This document shows positions 10,911-22,234 of a stretch of 64,000 nucleotides of DNA, piece by piece. Below the pieces are notes generated by a model. It was not told the DNA's origin. It ran no database searches and was given only the letters and a program-made list of their open reading frames with translations. Each line of letters opens with the position of its first letter. The first letter of the stretch is position 1. The translations under genes were made by a program, and so were the position numbers. Origin of the DNA: Amphibalanus amphitrite (taxonomy: Eukaryota > Arthropoda > Thecostraca > Balanomorpha > Balanidae); contig NW_024881570.1 of assembly GCF_019059575.1 (NCBI RefSeq), forward strand, positions 558,001 to 622,000, given 5' to 3'.

Positions 10911-11785
10911 TACCAGTAAAACGCCTTTTGGGCGAAGAACGAGCGAGCGAGATAGTGAGCCCTGCACGTGCGGAAGGGCGAGAGGGTAGTGGGTACTTCC
11001 AACGGGCTTGTGCAAAGCACCCTTCTAACCGGTCGCTAGCGGTGTGCCAAATTTGAACGCAATCGGCCCAGCCGTTCCTGAGATCTGGAAGCGGCATTCT
11101 GCACGTGCGCACGTGCAAAAGGGGTCCAAACTGACTTTTGCACGGCACCCTACTAACTAGTCCCCAACCGTGTACCAAATTTGAGCGCAATCGGCCCAGC
11201 CGTTCTCGAGATCTGGGAGCGCCCCCTGCACGTGCGCACGTGCAGTAGCACCCTAACCGCAACACATGGGAATGCATTGCCTGGTGGGTGCCTGCCTGTA
11301 TGCCAAGTTTCAGCGAAATCGCCCCAGTAATTACCGAGTTATTGAAATGGGAACAAATTTTGCACCTCTTCTTTTTGCATTTTGCACGTGCAGTGGGGTC
11401 CCTCACATAGATCAAGAATATCCGACCTTTGGTAGAAGGGATGCAGCTACCCTACAAAAATTACCGCAAGACAATCGCCCAAGCGGCTGCTGAGATATGG
11501 GCCTCTCAAAATCACTTCTTTTGCAAAACAGCTTGAACACCCTTGACTTTTCACGTGGCACGTGCCACGACGGTCACTGAGATGTATCAAAAGTAGTCAA
11601 TTACGGGGTAGAAGGAATGGGGCTACCCAGCAAAAAAGACCGCAGGCCAATCGGTCCAGCGGTTGCTGAGATATAAGCCTCTCAAAAGCGTTACAGGCCG
11701 GGCCGGGCCGGGCAGCTCATACTGAGATTTTTCCGTTATATTGAAAAGACTCACTTCGCTCGCTGCGCTGGCTCGCTCGTAATTA
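10911..11785. repeat. Solo copy of fold-back family A
   Basis: This copy is homologous to both arms of the 3346-5516 element and keeps the outer end TACCAGTAAAACGCC, two CAATCGGCCCAGCCGTT phrases and two GCACGTGCGCACGTGC palindromes. It ends in the CACTTCGCTCGCTGCG module. It lacks the MITE present at 3877-4254, so it serves as the empty-site control for that insertion. The 172-codon minus-strand open frame across it is shared with the other copies and shows no domain. Confidence 0.8.
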
Positions 11786-11851
11786 CCCGTCGATTTGCGA
11801 AATAACATTTAAATGCACATGAATTATACCGTTGGAACATATAAAAGCATG

Positions 11852-11857
11852 TTTATT
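11852..11857 (-). terminator. Candidate polyadenylation signal for the EGF/PPxY gene
   Basis: AATAAA on the minus strand, about 140 bases downstream of the stop codon at 12000, between the gene's last exon and the family A repeat. Confidence 0.45.
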
Positions 11858-11999
11858 GTTTATACCTCAAGAGTTACGCTTATAGCATTCAAGTGCTCCC
11901 TTGTCATCATGAGTTGGACTTAAAGGTATGACCAAACAATACATAACAATACATGGTCCTCGTGTCTTGTTCCTAATACCAACAGCTGCTCATCGCCAA

Positions 12000-14900
12000 C
12001 TACCCGCGCCCACCGAGGAGACCCGCGCTGACCTCTGGGAAGAGGTCCTCGTAAGCCGGCGGCTTGTCGACGTCCTCCTCGGCGTACGAGGGCGGCCGGT
12101 CCAGGATCGCCTGGCTCAGGCCGCCCACGAAAAAGTCGGCCGAGTTGAAGCTGATGTCGCTGTTGCGCCGCAGCCAGGGCACCCGGCGACCCATGCGCCG
12201 CCTGCCGGAGCACTCGTCACTAATAATGAAACGGGTATAGAATTATAACGATAACGATGAATTATCAACATTAAATGCACCTCTTATACAAGAAATTGAA
12301 CTGACCACACTAAAGCAACTATGTAAAAGAAAAAACCTCGCCGGACTGGGCATTTGACATCTTCAACGACACGGGGAAGTGTGGGAAAGGTATGTCATCA
12401 CTTCGTGTGCGGTCCCAAATTGAGTCAAGAAAACCAACAACATTAAACAAAAATTAACGATACCAAATTCTTCAGTCACTGTGCTTACTTCTTAACGATC
12501 TTTTGATACTTGATAGTTCGTGGTGTGCAAAAGCTCAGCTTAAAACGTTTTAAAGCATTTTGTTTAATAACCCGCGCCGGGCGGGGGGGGGGGAGTGGTT
12601 GAACACCCCCCCCCCCCTGGGTTTGTTCTCAGATATTTCAAAAGCGGAGGCGCTCTGCGGCGCCGTTTTTAGCTCACCTGTTCGTGCATCTTTTCCGCAC
12701 ATGTGAAAATTACAGACCCAGGTCGTTCAAGGTCAGGTCACCAGGTCATGCCGAGTCACCTCACCTCAGAAACAATTAGAATGCTCGTCATAGCTACACC
12801 GACAAAACGATGGCCTTGAAACTTTTGCAGTTTTGATGAGAGTAATAGTATCTATAAAACGTATATCTCGGAATTGTATTTCAGTTGAGACAAGTATAAT
12901 AACACGGAACAAAAATGATAGACGAACGCGTTTCGGCTAAATCACCGTCATCAGCGTCTAAAAGGAGAACAAGAGGCACACATCGAGCAAATATCACAGT
13001 TCAATCGTTTTGATTTTTACATACACTTTTAAACAAGCATGTGACAATGTGGTTACATTTCCTTTGACAAAGAGAAAATATCCTAAAAGAATCCTAAGAG
13101 AATAGCCACATTGTACAGTTTACACAGGTGTTGCACAATTCATATGTGGATGTTTAAAATGCCAAACAACGCCGCTGCTTTTGCCCACTTCATGAAACCA
13201 ACCCTGACATTAATGGTATCACTCGTAGCAATAAACGCCGCTTCAGTAGCTTTTCTGTTGTCGCGATTACTACATGACGTGAGTACCTTTGCCCCGTCCC
13301 AGTATGGGAGATGGTTTGAGTTCTGAGCATGTAGAACAAACGCACTGTGTTGCATGTTATTTCGTAGGTCACGTCTGTGCTCTTTTAATCTCGTTCCAAT
13401 ACCCCTTCCCGTCTCCCCGATGTATTTCCCGTCTCCCCGATGTCTCCCCGAGGGGAGACGGGAAGGGGTATTGGAACGAGATTAAAAGAGCACAGACGTG
13501 ACCTACGAAATAACATGCAACACAGTGCGTTTGTTCTACATGCTCAGAACTCAAACCATCTCCCATACTGGGACGGGGCAAAGGTACTCACGTCATGTAG
13601 TAATCGCGACAACAGAAAAGCTACTGAAGCGGCGTTTATTGCTACGAGTGATACCATTAATGTCAGGGTTGGTTTCATGAAGTGGGCAAAAGCAGCGGCG
13701 TTGTTTGGCATTTTAAACATCCACATATGAATTGTGCAACACCTGTGTAAACTGTACAATGTGGCTATTCTCTTAGGATTCTTTTAGGATATTTTCTCTT
13801 TGTCAAAGGAAATGTAACCACATTGTCACATGCTTGTTTAAAAGTGTATGTAAAAATCAAAACGATTGAACTGTGATATTTGCTCGATGTGTGCCTCTTG
13901 TTCTCCTTTTAGACGCTGATGACGGTGATTTAGCCGAAACGCGTTCGTCTATCATTTTTGTTCCGTGTTAGTATATCTCGGAATTTCGATATCGGTAGCC
14001 TATGGTCAGGTCAATTTTGCGGCCTAACCTTTATTGGTCAATGGGAGAAAACTGAAAAGCGTCTCTTTTGCGCGAACGTCATTATAGACACTCTCAAACA
14101 TCGGGATGAAGGTAAAATTGACACACTGAACCGGAAATGGCACCTGTGACCCTTCGTTATGCCCCAGAAGTCATCTCAGGTCACGAATAGTATCTAACAG
14201 TTTTTCGCTAATAACTTCTGATAGAGACATGCCAGCGCGATGAAAACACCTTTATAGATGTCTTCGGCTTGACGATGCAGATCGACTGATATGCAACATG
14301 ACAATTTCCGGTCAGGTCATGATCTTGACTTGAGGTCAACTTTTCAAGTTGGCCTTGCAAGGGCAAATTATAGTTCATTCGATGTGTCGCGACGAGAAGA
14401 ACACGATGCTGGCAAAAGTAATGTCATGGCTGTTCGGAGTCAAAAGCTATTGCCGAAAAAACACTTCGTAAAAACGGCTATTTTTGGAGTTTTTGCCCTC
14501 TGGAGGCTAAACCGTTGACCTGAGGTCAAATCTGAGAACATTACTCAGAAAGGTCTGTAAAAGGGCTATCGAATGCGCTTTTCTGTGGCGTTGTAGCTCT
14601 TTCGGCTCCCGAGTTAGCTGTTGGCAGTTTCCAAAATGTTGAAATAGCCAGCTGGTGACCTTTTTTTACCATTTACCTTTGGTGACCTCTGGTGACCTGA
14701 CCTTTGACCTAATGACCGAAGTGCTTTCGTCTTTGTTTTGGACGTTCTTTCGATTGCCGCTTACCGCGTGTCGCTACGTGGCCCAGGAGCCGAGTTAGAA
14801 GGGGGTGGGGGTGTTCAGACACCCCCCCCCCGGCCCGGCGCGGAAGTCTCGGATCACCGTCCCGGCGCGGAAGTCTTGGAGCACCGTCCCGGCGCGGGTT

Positions 14901-17900
14901 AAAATCATATAAAGATACGCTGAAAGAATGATATAAAGATACGTTTACTCAGATACGGTGGGATAAGCTGCTTCAATGTAAATACCTCACGGATCTGGTG
15001 CATCCTTTGACCCCGAAGGCGATGAAGAAGCCCACAGCCAGCACCAGGACGGTAATGCCGGCAGTCTTGATTGCGACGCCCCAGCCCATGGCGTTATCAC
15101 TGTCGAAGGGGCGCGGGAACTACTTTCAGACTGGGGGTCGCACCATAATACAGATCATCTTGTTTTCTCATTGGTTTTAGGCCACTTATTTTTTCATCAT
15201 TTTGCTTTTTCAACAAAAAAGAAAACATTGGGGAAAAAGTGCGGCATTCCGTCTCAAAGTTGTGGGGGCACCGCCCCCACGGCCCCAGGGTTGTGGGGGC
15301 AAAGTGCCCCCACGCCCCCCCCCCCCGGTTCCCGCACCTATGTACTGTCGGGAAGAGAGCGAGTGGTTATGCCTATGGTGTTTGCCGTTCAGCTCTTATT
15401 CTGTGTGATATATTGTTTAAACCATTTACTCTATTTCCTCTATGTATAAGTTCGATTTTATGATTACATCCCAAAACATGATTTTCGACTAACGATCGTT
15501 AATAAATATATAACTTTTATTTGCCTTCTATTAGCAAATAAGATCATTTCTACAAAAAAAAATCAAGCACACTCTATTTATGAGTAGGCTAAGCAGCTTT
15601 TTCGAACTTACAAGCACGTCGTCTCGCCGTTGAAGCCCACGTATGGTTTGATGCACTGACAGGTATCGTCACACGCCACGTGCTGGATGGCGTAGTTGCA
15701 ATCGGAAATGTCGCTGCATCTTGACCCCAAGTACCCTGCAAGTGACGAGTCCTTGTCATAAAGCCTGGGGGGGAGGGGGGAAACAACGGGGTGAGGAAGA
15801 GGAGGAGCCCTCCTGTAAATGGGAAATAAGTGCCCGTCGGAGGGAGGCCTGAATAAAAAAACCGTCGTAGCCCATATCTCGGAGTGATTTGTAATGAGGA
15901 GCTATTATTTTCAGAAACACTGAATATGATGAGCAGATGAATGCTATTCAATGATGATCAAACGATGACATGAACTAAAGGATCATGATCAAATAAGACG
16001 GCTCACGTTGACGTCACGTCTATAGTCACTTAGAGTCAAATTCCTGCAGAGAAGTCCGACGCCATAGCAAGGGTGTCTCCGATACGGGTACGTCTCATTA
16101 GGTAACCAGGGCCTCGTTTTATAAAGCGAGTCCGTAACTTACGCCGGTTTTTGGTCTTGTATTGCAAGTGCATCTGAAGCGATGACGATAGTTTAAATCA
16201 TTGAATTGATTTATCTTGTAAGCAAGAACAGAAGGCAGAAGGGGAAATAAATTTATCGCTTCACCTGTGCTTACAATACAAGTCCAAAAACCGGCGTAAG
16301 GTACGGAGTCGCTTTATGAAACGAGGCCCAGCACGCGTCGCAGCGGTCCCTGGTGCCCTAGTTAAAGTGTTAGCAGAACCAGCATGTGCCTCCGCCGCTG
16401 GCCCGAGCCCATGACCCAGTCTCCCAGCTATGCCCCTTTTATACCAATTTTAGGTACACCATTCACGATTTGTGTATTTTCTAAAAATGATGAACATAGA
16501 AAACTAAAAATTGAAGGGTACGCACCAGGCGCAAATAAAAAATAAAAAACGACGAATGATGGAATGGAAAAGGCAGTAGGCACCGATTTACCTCCAGAGC
16601 TTCTTCGACAGGTGTTGTTGGGAAAGCTTTCATCGTCCCTTGTCACCAGGTAGCCTGAGTTGCAGGAACAGACGCCGTCCTGATCTCGGTGAGCGTGCGG
16701 GTCCGCACAGATTCCGCCGGGAGTCGGGGTCGGGGTCGGAACGGCAGTCGGGGTCGGGGTCGGAACGGCAGTCGGTGGCGACGTCCGGAGGGTCGGTGAC
16801 GTGGTCTCGGCCGAGGAGCTTGGAAACACAGTACTCTGCTCCGCAACATCACCAGCTAGCTCCAGCGTGACGAGAACTGAAAACATGTCATCCCTGGGTC
16901 ATCCATAGCTCGCAAACATTCCGAAGACGGTGGTTATCAGGTGCAGTTCCATTCAGATCAGCTTTTGCTATCAGGTAAAACGTGATACCCTACAACTGAT
17001 TGGTTTAATTTTAATACAGGTATCTGCATTTTCTTTCAAATGTGCGTCAGTGTCTCATTATTTTCTTTATTCCAGTTTTAGGCCGAATGGCTAATGTTAT
17101 TGTAATGAAAAATGACCTTATGCTCATGATATAATATGATGAAGTTGAATTGAAATAAGACCAAAAAAATCATTATTTTTTGGTCTTATTTCAGTTCAAC
17201 TTCATCATATTATATCATGAGCATAGGGTCATTTTTCATCACGATAATATTACTAACGATGCTCAAACATACCTACCATTGCTATTTGCTTACATCCAAC
17301 GAATGGCTCAATGGTTGAACATTACGCCAAGTTACATTCATGTACAGAAACTAACGGTTATATAAGATGCCTGACGGGTGAAACGTCGACGCGACTACCC
17401 TACCATGTCACTCCAGAGCTGTCGGTTTAAGACATTTGAGTATTTAATGCTTTTGTTAGTGTTATAAAATGGCTGGATGAACCGATGACTGCACAGGGAC
17501 GATAAGTTTCAGCTCATTAAGATTGTTATGCCTATTGAAGTGGCAATAAGTGCACTTTGCACAATATTAAAAGTTGCTTGTCCCGCCATTTATCAACTGG
17601 AATATCTTAGGAAGAAAATTATTGGCATTTCCAGACAATTTGAACGGTGCTAAGCAGTCAGAGGCTTTTTTTAATGATTATTACATAACTGTTTTTATTA
17701 GGATAATTATGACAATGTATTAGAGTTCCTGCATAATAGCCAGATGATAGGTACCACGAGTCATGTTATACAAACAAATACAGGCATCAAATACAGATTG
17801 ATATGCTTGTGACCTGCGGTATCTGTGGTGACCTCCCATTCAGCACTTGTCGGTACTGGGGCCGGTGGAGGAGGGGGGGGGGATGTTACCGTACTCACCG

Positions 17901-18007
17901 GGTGGTGTCCCTCTCAGCGGACCCGCGTCTCCCACCACCGTCACCAGCACCAGCAGAATCACCAGCGGACGCACCAGCGGCGTCCAGCGGCGCTCGGCGG
18001 CGGTCAT
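12000..18007 (-). CDS. Single-pass membrane protein, EGF/EB modules and PPxY tail
   Basis: Five exons join in phase on the minus strand: 18007-17899, 16876-16592, 15735-15612, 15099-14986 and 12219-12000, giving 283 residues. All splice sites are GT-AG. Residues 1-28 form a signal peptide (hydrophobic 15-25, start chosen at the only ATG before the leader). Residues 51-91 are a Ser/Thr/Pro stalk with a PTPTPTAVPTPTPTP stretch, likely O-glycosylated. Cys 93, 106, 108 and 126 form an EGF-like module. Cys 138, 144, 153, 157, 159 and 172 form an EB-like module. A transmembrane helix spans about 185-203. The tail is basic (217-229) and carries two PPxY motifs, PPSY (253-256) and PPAY (264-267), which in known proteins bind WW domains, for example NEDD4-type ubiquitin ligases. 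I do not recognise the gene. A receptor or adaptor role is inference. Introns hold a Penelope dimer, a MITE and a long hairpin. Confidence 0.8.
12564..14902. mobile_element. TTAA-bounded G/C-hairpin element carrying a Penelope insert
   Basis: The left end reads TTAATAACCCGCGCCGGGC then a G tract, and the right end reads CCGTCCCGGCGCGGGTTAA. Next to each end is a G-tract/loop/C-tract hairpin (12583-12617 and about 14800-14831). The right subterminal region has a 28-bp repeat CCCGGCGCGGAAGTCT... in tandem before the terminal copy. The interior carries many GGTCA half-sites. The Penelope-like dimer at 12876-13970 is a later insertion. No open frame is assigned to the element, so it is probably nonautonomous. 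It lies in the last intron of the EGF/PPxY gene. Confidence 0.65.
12876..13970. mobile_element. Head-to-head dimer of truncated Penelope-like element 3' ends
   Basis: Two arms of 519 bp (12900-13418 and 13452-13970) are reverse complements, identical wherever compared, around a 33-bp spacer. A 15-bp target duplication GTATATCTCGGAATT lies at 12861-12875 and 13971-13985. Reading outward from the centre each arm encodes the end of a GIY-YIG endonuclease: GETGRGIGTRLKEHRRD, then HLPYWDGAKVL, then RKATEAAFI and a stop. This is the C-terminal domain of Penelope-like reverse transcriptases. Each 3' region ends with CTGATGA...GAAAC, a hammerhead-like core. The RT part is missing. The left end has 24 extra bases (12876-12899) that the right end lacks. 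Confidence 0.85.
16109..16329. mobile_element. MITE with ~55-bp terminal inverted repeats
   Basis: The left end GGGCCTCGTTTTATAAAGCG pairs with the right end CGCTTTATGAAACGAGGCCC. Pairing continues through TTACGCCGGTTTTTGG/CCAAAAACCGGCGTAA and CTTGTATTG/CAATACAAG. The interior is about 110 bp and noncoding. The element sits in the second intron of the EGF/PPxY gene. A target duplication is not clear. Confidence 0.75.
17093..17251. repeat. Long hairpin, 76-bp arms and 7-base loop
   Basis: The arms 17093-17168 and 17176-17251 are complementary with only a few mismatches. The inner stem is AAATAAGACCAAAAAA with TTTTTTGGTCTTATTT. It could be a young MITE, or, if transcribed with the host gene's first intron, a double-stranded RNA precursor. 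No TA or TTAA duplication is evident at its ends. Confidence 0.75.
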
Positions 18008-18492
18008 GGCGAGCCGCAGCGCTCATCGCGCGCTCCTGCGGCGCGCCGCGGCGCGCGGGCCGAGCTCGCGCGCTATCGGCGGCGATACGGCCCGGTATCG
18101 GCCGGCCCACCGCCAGCTGCGCATGATAGCGCGATACCAGCGAAGGATGTGGGGCTAGTGACGCAGGTGTGAGGGTCACCGCGGCCCCAAGTTAGAGTGC
18201 CACTGTGCAGTGTACGCGTCACGGCGGAGACATGGGGAGGGATGAATCGCCACCCGTGAAGAAATTGTCGAAAAGGGCACCATATCATTTCTAACCAGGA
18301 TACTACGTGATTAGCTATCTACGCTACCGCTAACCTAGACTGAATGTTGATTCAGCGACGTTGTTCCGACCCGGACAAAGTGTGGTCGCCCTCCGGCCGA
18401 TTCACTTGTCCGCTATCCGAGGGCGCAGGTGCTCGACGCGGGTGCATGCGTCAGTGCACTCTAAAACATAACACCACGCGTGATGCCTGTGT

Positions 18493-19428
18493 TTAACGCT
18501 CGCCGGCACAGGCCATTTTGCGTCCTTCGACAGCACAAGGGGGGGGGGTACGACCCCCTCGCGTTTGGCCCCTGATCGAGCTAGAGTTTCGCAAAAAAGA
18601 ACGAGTGTGTTGCCCGTCACGAGAGGAAGCTGATGATACCCAATTTAAAGGTCCTAGGTCATCGGTTGACACTTGACCTTCCAGGTCAGGTCAATGACTC
18701 AAAAGTCGGGAAAATCGGGACCTGTTAAAACGTCGTAAGCTGTGGCTGATAAGAGGTTTTTCGAGGTGCTTATCACGAATATCGTGCTGGTTTTGATCAG
18801 AGATGATGTCATTAAGCGTTTAGGCCAGGTCAGGTCAACCAGCCTAGGGGTCGTGACGGGTATTCGTAGTACCTACGTGTCAACCGCCTCTGAAAGCTTC
18901 GTAACATGTTACGAAGGCACCAAAATTACTTAATAAATGTCCAAATGGTTGCTAAATTCGAATTCAGCTAAAAAAAAAAAAACTAGCCAAGAATCATGTT
19001 AAACTCGAAAAAGTGAACCGAGGTCACCAAAGGTCAAAGACCTGACCTGACCTTCAGGTGACCTTGACATCCACCCTAATGCATGGGAGCAACATCATAT
19101 CACATGTTGAACGTTTGCAGCCACGAAAAACTTGCAAACGCGCGCGGCTAATGCGAGCCAACATACGCCGAATCTCGATTCCGGCCAAACATGGTCTCGG
19201 AAAGTAGGTCACAGGTCAAAGGTCCTTTGGGTCAGGGTCATGAACTTTTCAGGGACAGGTGAAACATTGATTAATGCGAGGGTACTGTAGTTTTGTCGCG
19301 ATCGGCCGCTTTTTACTTGAATTATTTGCAAAAAACCTTAGGGGACTGCATCAGCCCCTCCCCATGTCCTCGCCCCGTTGGGGGGGGGGGGGGCGGGGGG
19401 TTATTTGCCCCCCCACACTCCGCGTTAA
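18493..19428. mobile_element. TTAA-bounded family B copy, inverted partner of 19869-20778
   Basis: The segment starts TTAACGCTCG and ends CTCCGCGTTAA. Its interior is the reverse complement of 19869-20778 over about 800 bp, for example the phrases CGTCACGAGAGGAAGC here and GCTTCCTCTCGTCACG there. It carries G-tract hairpins near 18539-18560 and 19378-19415 and many AGGTCA half-sites. Its terminal repeats agree only in the outer seven bases. Confidence 0.6.
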
Positions 19429-21135
19429 AGGTAGTGTGCCAGCTTTCTTGGACCATATGGAGTTAATGACCCGGATAAGGAGAACCGGATTTTTAGAACT
19501 TATCCGTACCTTCAAAACTCATGGAAACGTTTTAAATTCTTCAAATTTTGAGTACCCCAGTGCGAAATTCGCCCCGACGGGTTGTCGGTCGTACCCCAAC
19601 CACATTTCACACCACTATGAACAATAAATGCACACACTAAAATCGCTATTACCGATAGGCTCATCCAATCAAGTTTCGATAAACCCGTTCATCATCATCT
19701 CCTGCGGTTTCGAACAAACCTGTTAGGTGGCTTCTGATGCTCGTCGAGGTCCGAATTTCAAAATACGCGTGGTGCGTCGGGCCGCGCGCTCTGACTTCGG
19801 CCAAGAAAAATGCGTCAGCTGATCTTTGTCATTCATGCCACTTGCGTGTGGTGAAATGGGGTCATAACTTAACCCTCGCATGTGTAGGGGGGGGGGGGTC
19901 GGATGGACCCCCCCCCCCATGGTTTTTCGCGAATAACTCGCGTAAAAAGCAGCCGATCGCAACGAAACTTTCAGTACCCTCGCATTGATCAATTTTACAC
20001 CTACCCTGAAAATTTCATGACCCTGACCCAAATGACCTTTGACCTGTGACCTCTTTTCCGAGACCATGTTTCGCCGGAATCGCGATTCCGCGTATGTCGG
20101 CTCGCATTAGCCGCGCGTTTGCAAGCTTTTCGTGGTTTCAAACGTTCAAACATGTGATTTGATGTTGCTCCCATGCATTAGAGTGGGTGTCAAGGTCACC
20201 TGAAGGTCAGGTCAGGTCATTGACCTTTGGTGACCTCGGGTGACCTCGGTTCACTTTTTCGAGTTTTACATGTTTCTAGGCTAGTTTTTTGGAGCTGAAT
20301 TCGAATTTAGCAACCATTTGAACATTTACGAAGTAGTTTTTGTGCCTTCGTAACATGTTAGAAGCTGTCAGAGGCGGTTGACACGTACTACGAATACCCG
20401 TCACGACGCCTACTGGTTGACCTGACCTGACCTGACCCGACCTGGTCTAAATGCTTGAAGACATCATCTCTGATCAAAACTAACACGATATTCGTGATCA
20501 GCACCCCGAAAAACCCCTTAGCAGCCACGAATTACGACTTTCTAATAGGTCCCGATTTTCCCGACTTTGGGTCATTGACCTGACCTGGAAGGTCAACCAA
20601 TGACCTAGGACCTTAAAATTGGGTATCATCGGCTTCCTCTCGTCACGGGCAACACGCCCGTTTTTTCCGCGAAGCTCTAGCTCGATCAGGAGCCAAACGG
20701 CAAGCGGGGGTCCAACCGACCCCCCCCCCCCCCCTACACATTAGAAGCTGGCAAACGCCGCACACATGCGAGGGTTAAGAGACGGCTGTTTCATATCAAT
20801 CATTTTACATAAAATCATATTTCAAACCACAAATTAATGTTCGACAGCCAAATTAAAGAAACAATACCAATACAGGCTTACAGTTTAAGTTCGACATTGC
20901 GTTGTCTACGATTAGACAGCTGATAACTTATTCCCGTACGTCGTAACTCTATGTCAGCCCACTACAGTTGTTATACAATTATACATATCCAAAAACCGAT
21001 AAACTTTTAGGCAAAAAAAAGCACTATTTCAGGCCCATTTTTTTTATTTTTTTGCGATATTAGGTAAAAATAGAAGCTTCTTATCCTAGGAAAAATAAAA
21101 TGGGAAATCATTGGAAGGTGGCACACTACCTTTAA
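19425..21135. mobile_element. TTAA-bounded element with a nested family B copy
   Basis: TTAAAGGTAGTGTGCCA at 19425 is the inverse of TGGCACACTACCTTTAA ending at 21135, so these are 17-bp perfect terminal repeats on TTAA sites. The family B element 19869-20778 lies inside. Removing it leaves about 0.8 kb of noncoding, AT-rich sequence. The TTAA at its left border is shared with the family B copy 18493-19428. Confidence 0.6.
19869..20778. mobile_element. TTAA element with barcode-type inverted repeats (910 bp)
   Basis: The left end TTAACCCTCGCATGTGT is the exact inverse of the right end ACACATGCGAGGGTTAA. The inner part CATGTGT differs from that of other family members. A G-tract, the loop TCGGATGGA and a C-tract follow the left end (19888-19919). 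Before the right end there is a C-tract, then TACACAT, then about 21 unrelated bases, then the terminal copy CACACATGCG. The interior has AGGTCA half-sites near 20030-20060, 20190-20250 and 20410-20440. No coding sequence. Confidence 0.7.
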
Positions 21136-22160
21136 ACGTCCCCAGCCGATAACTCGAGAACCAATAGGCGCAGCGAAACGCACGAGGCGGCAAACGAAAG
21201 AACGCGACGAGACGCTTCAGATGATTACTTAAAGTTAAATTTTGAGGTCACAGGTCGGGTCAAGGTCAGGTCAAACACCTGAAATCGGGCTTTCAGTAGC
21301 ATGGACTTCAGGACTTCGCAATGGGCGCCTCTCGTCATAAACTTTGTCAAAACGGTGCACAATCCTTTACATAAGGCCTACAAGAGTGTCAAATCCATGT
21401 AGGGGTCAGTCAAGCATAGGTCAGGGTCAAGGTCAGGTCAACCGGGTAGGCACATATCCCCGAAAATCAAAACTGATGTTCGCAGCCTGTGACACTTGTT
21501 TTATGGGTAACTTGGGGCGTAGAACACGATGGTGACATTCATTTTATCATATGTGTACGTGTTTGGCTCAAAAAGTCCAATTTAAGAAGTGCATGTGTCA
21601 TGGTCGTAAAGTAGTCACGCGAAATTGCCAAGATTCAGTTTAAGATTTTGGAAAATGAGGAACGATAATCAAAAATCGAAGATCGCCATTTGATTGTTCA
21701 TGGTATTGGCAGTCTAATAGCGTTTACGGCATGTCTGTATGTCTATTCTGTGATTTTATATGATTTTTTGAACATATACCGTTTTTGGTCGAAACTCAGA
21801 AATTATGACGTCACTAAAACCTCGATATCTCAAAAAATTTCAGACCGATTTTTTAAAGCTTTGTCACAATAAACTTCAATCAATTCCCTACAGGTATCCA
21901 AAATTTGGCGCGCCTGCGGCGCGCCGTTTTTATGCTATGGCGCGGCGAAAAGAGTGGGGGCGTTTAACGCCCCCCCCCCCAGCAACTCGCGGGCCATTTT
22001 GGCCCCCCTGTGGTTTTTCTTAAATAGCGAGAAAACGGCGGCGCGCAGCGCCACCAAATTTTGGGTACCTTACCGGGCATCGATTTGACACCTTCACACA
22101 AAATTTCAAGTCACAGGTCACCTCAGGTCAGGAGTTATTGAGGTCAAACTGAGGTCATGT
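21136..22160. repeat. Family B copy containing the unoccupied RT target site
   Basis: This segment is homologous, in inverse orientation, to both flanks of the RT element: 21300-21589 matches 54430-54760 and 21590-21980 matches 50350-50740. The unoccupied target reads ATTTAAGAAGTG at 21580-21591, where the filled copy has the 12-bp duplication. A G/C hairpin with loop GTTTAACG lies at 21957-21982. Confidence 0.75.
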
Positions 22161-22234
22161 TCGAGTAAAAATGAGCAAAAAACATGACATCTTGAAACGC
22201 TCACCAATTCTACAGTTACCAAGCAATTTTAAAG

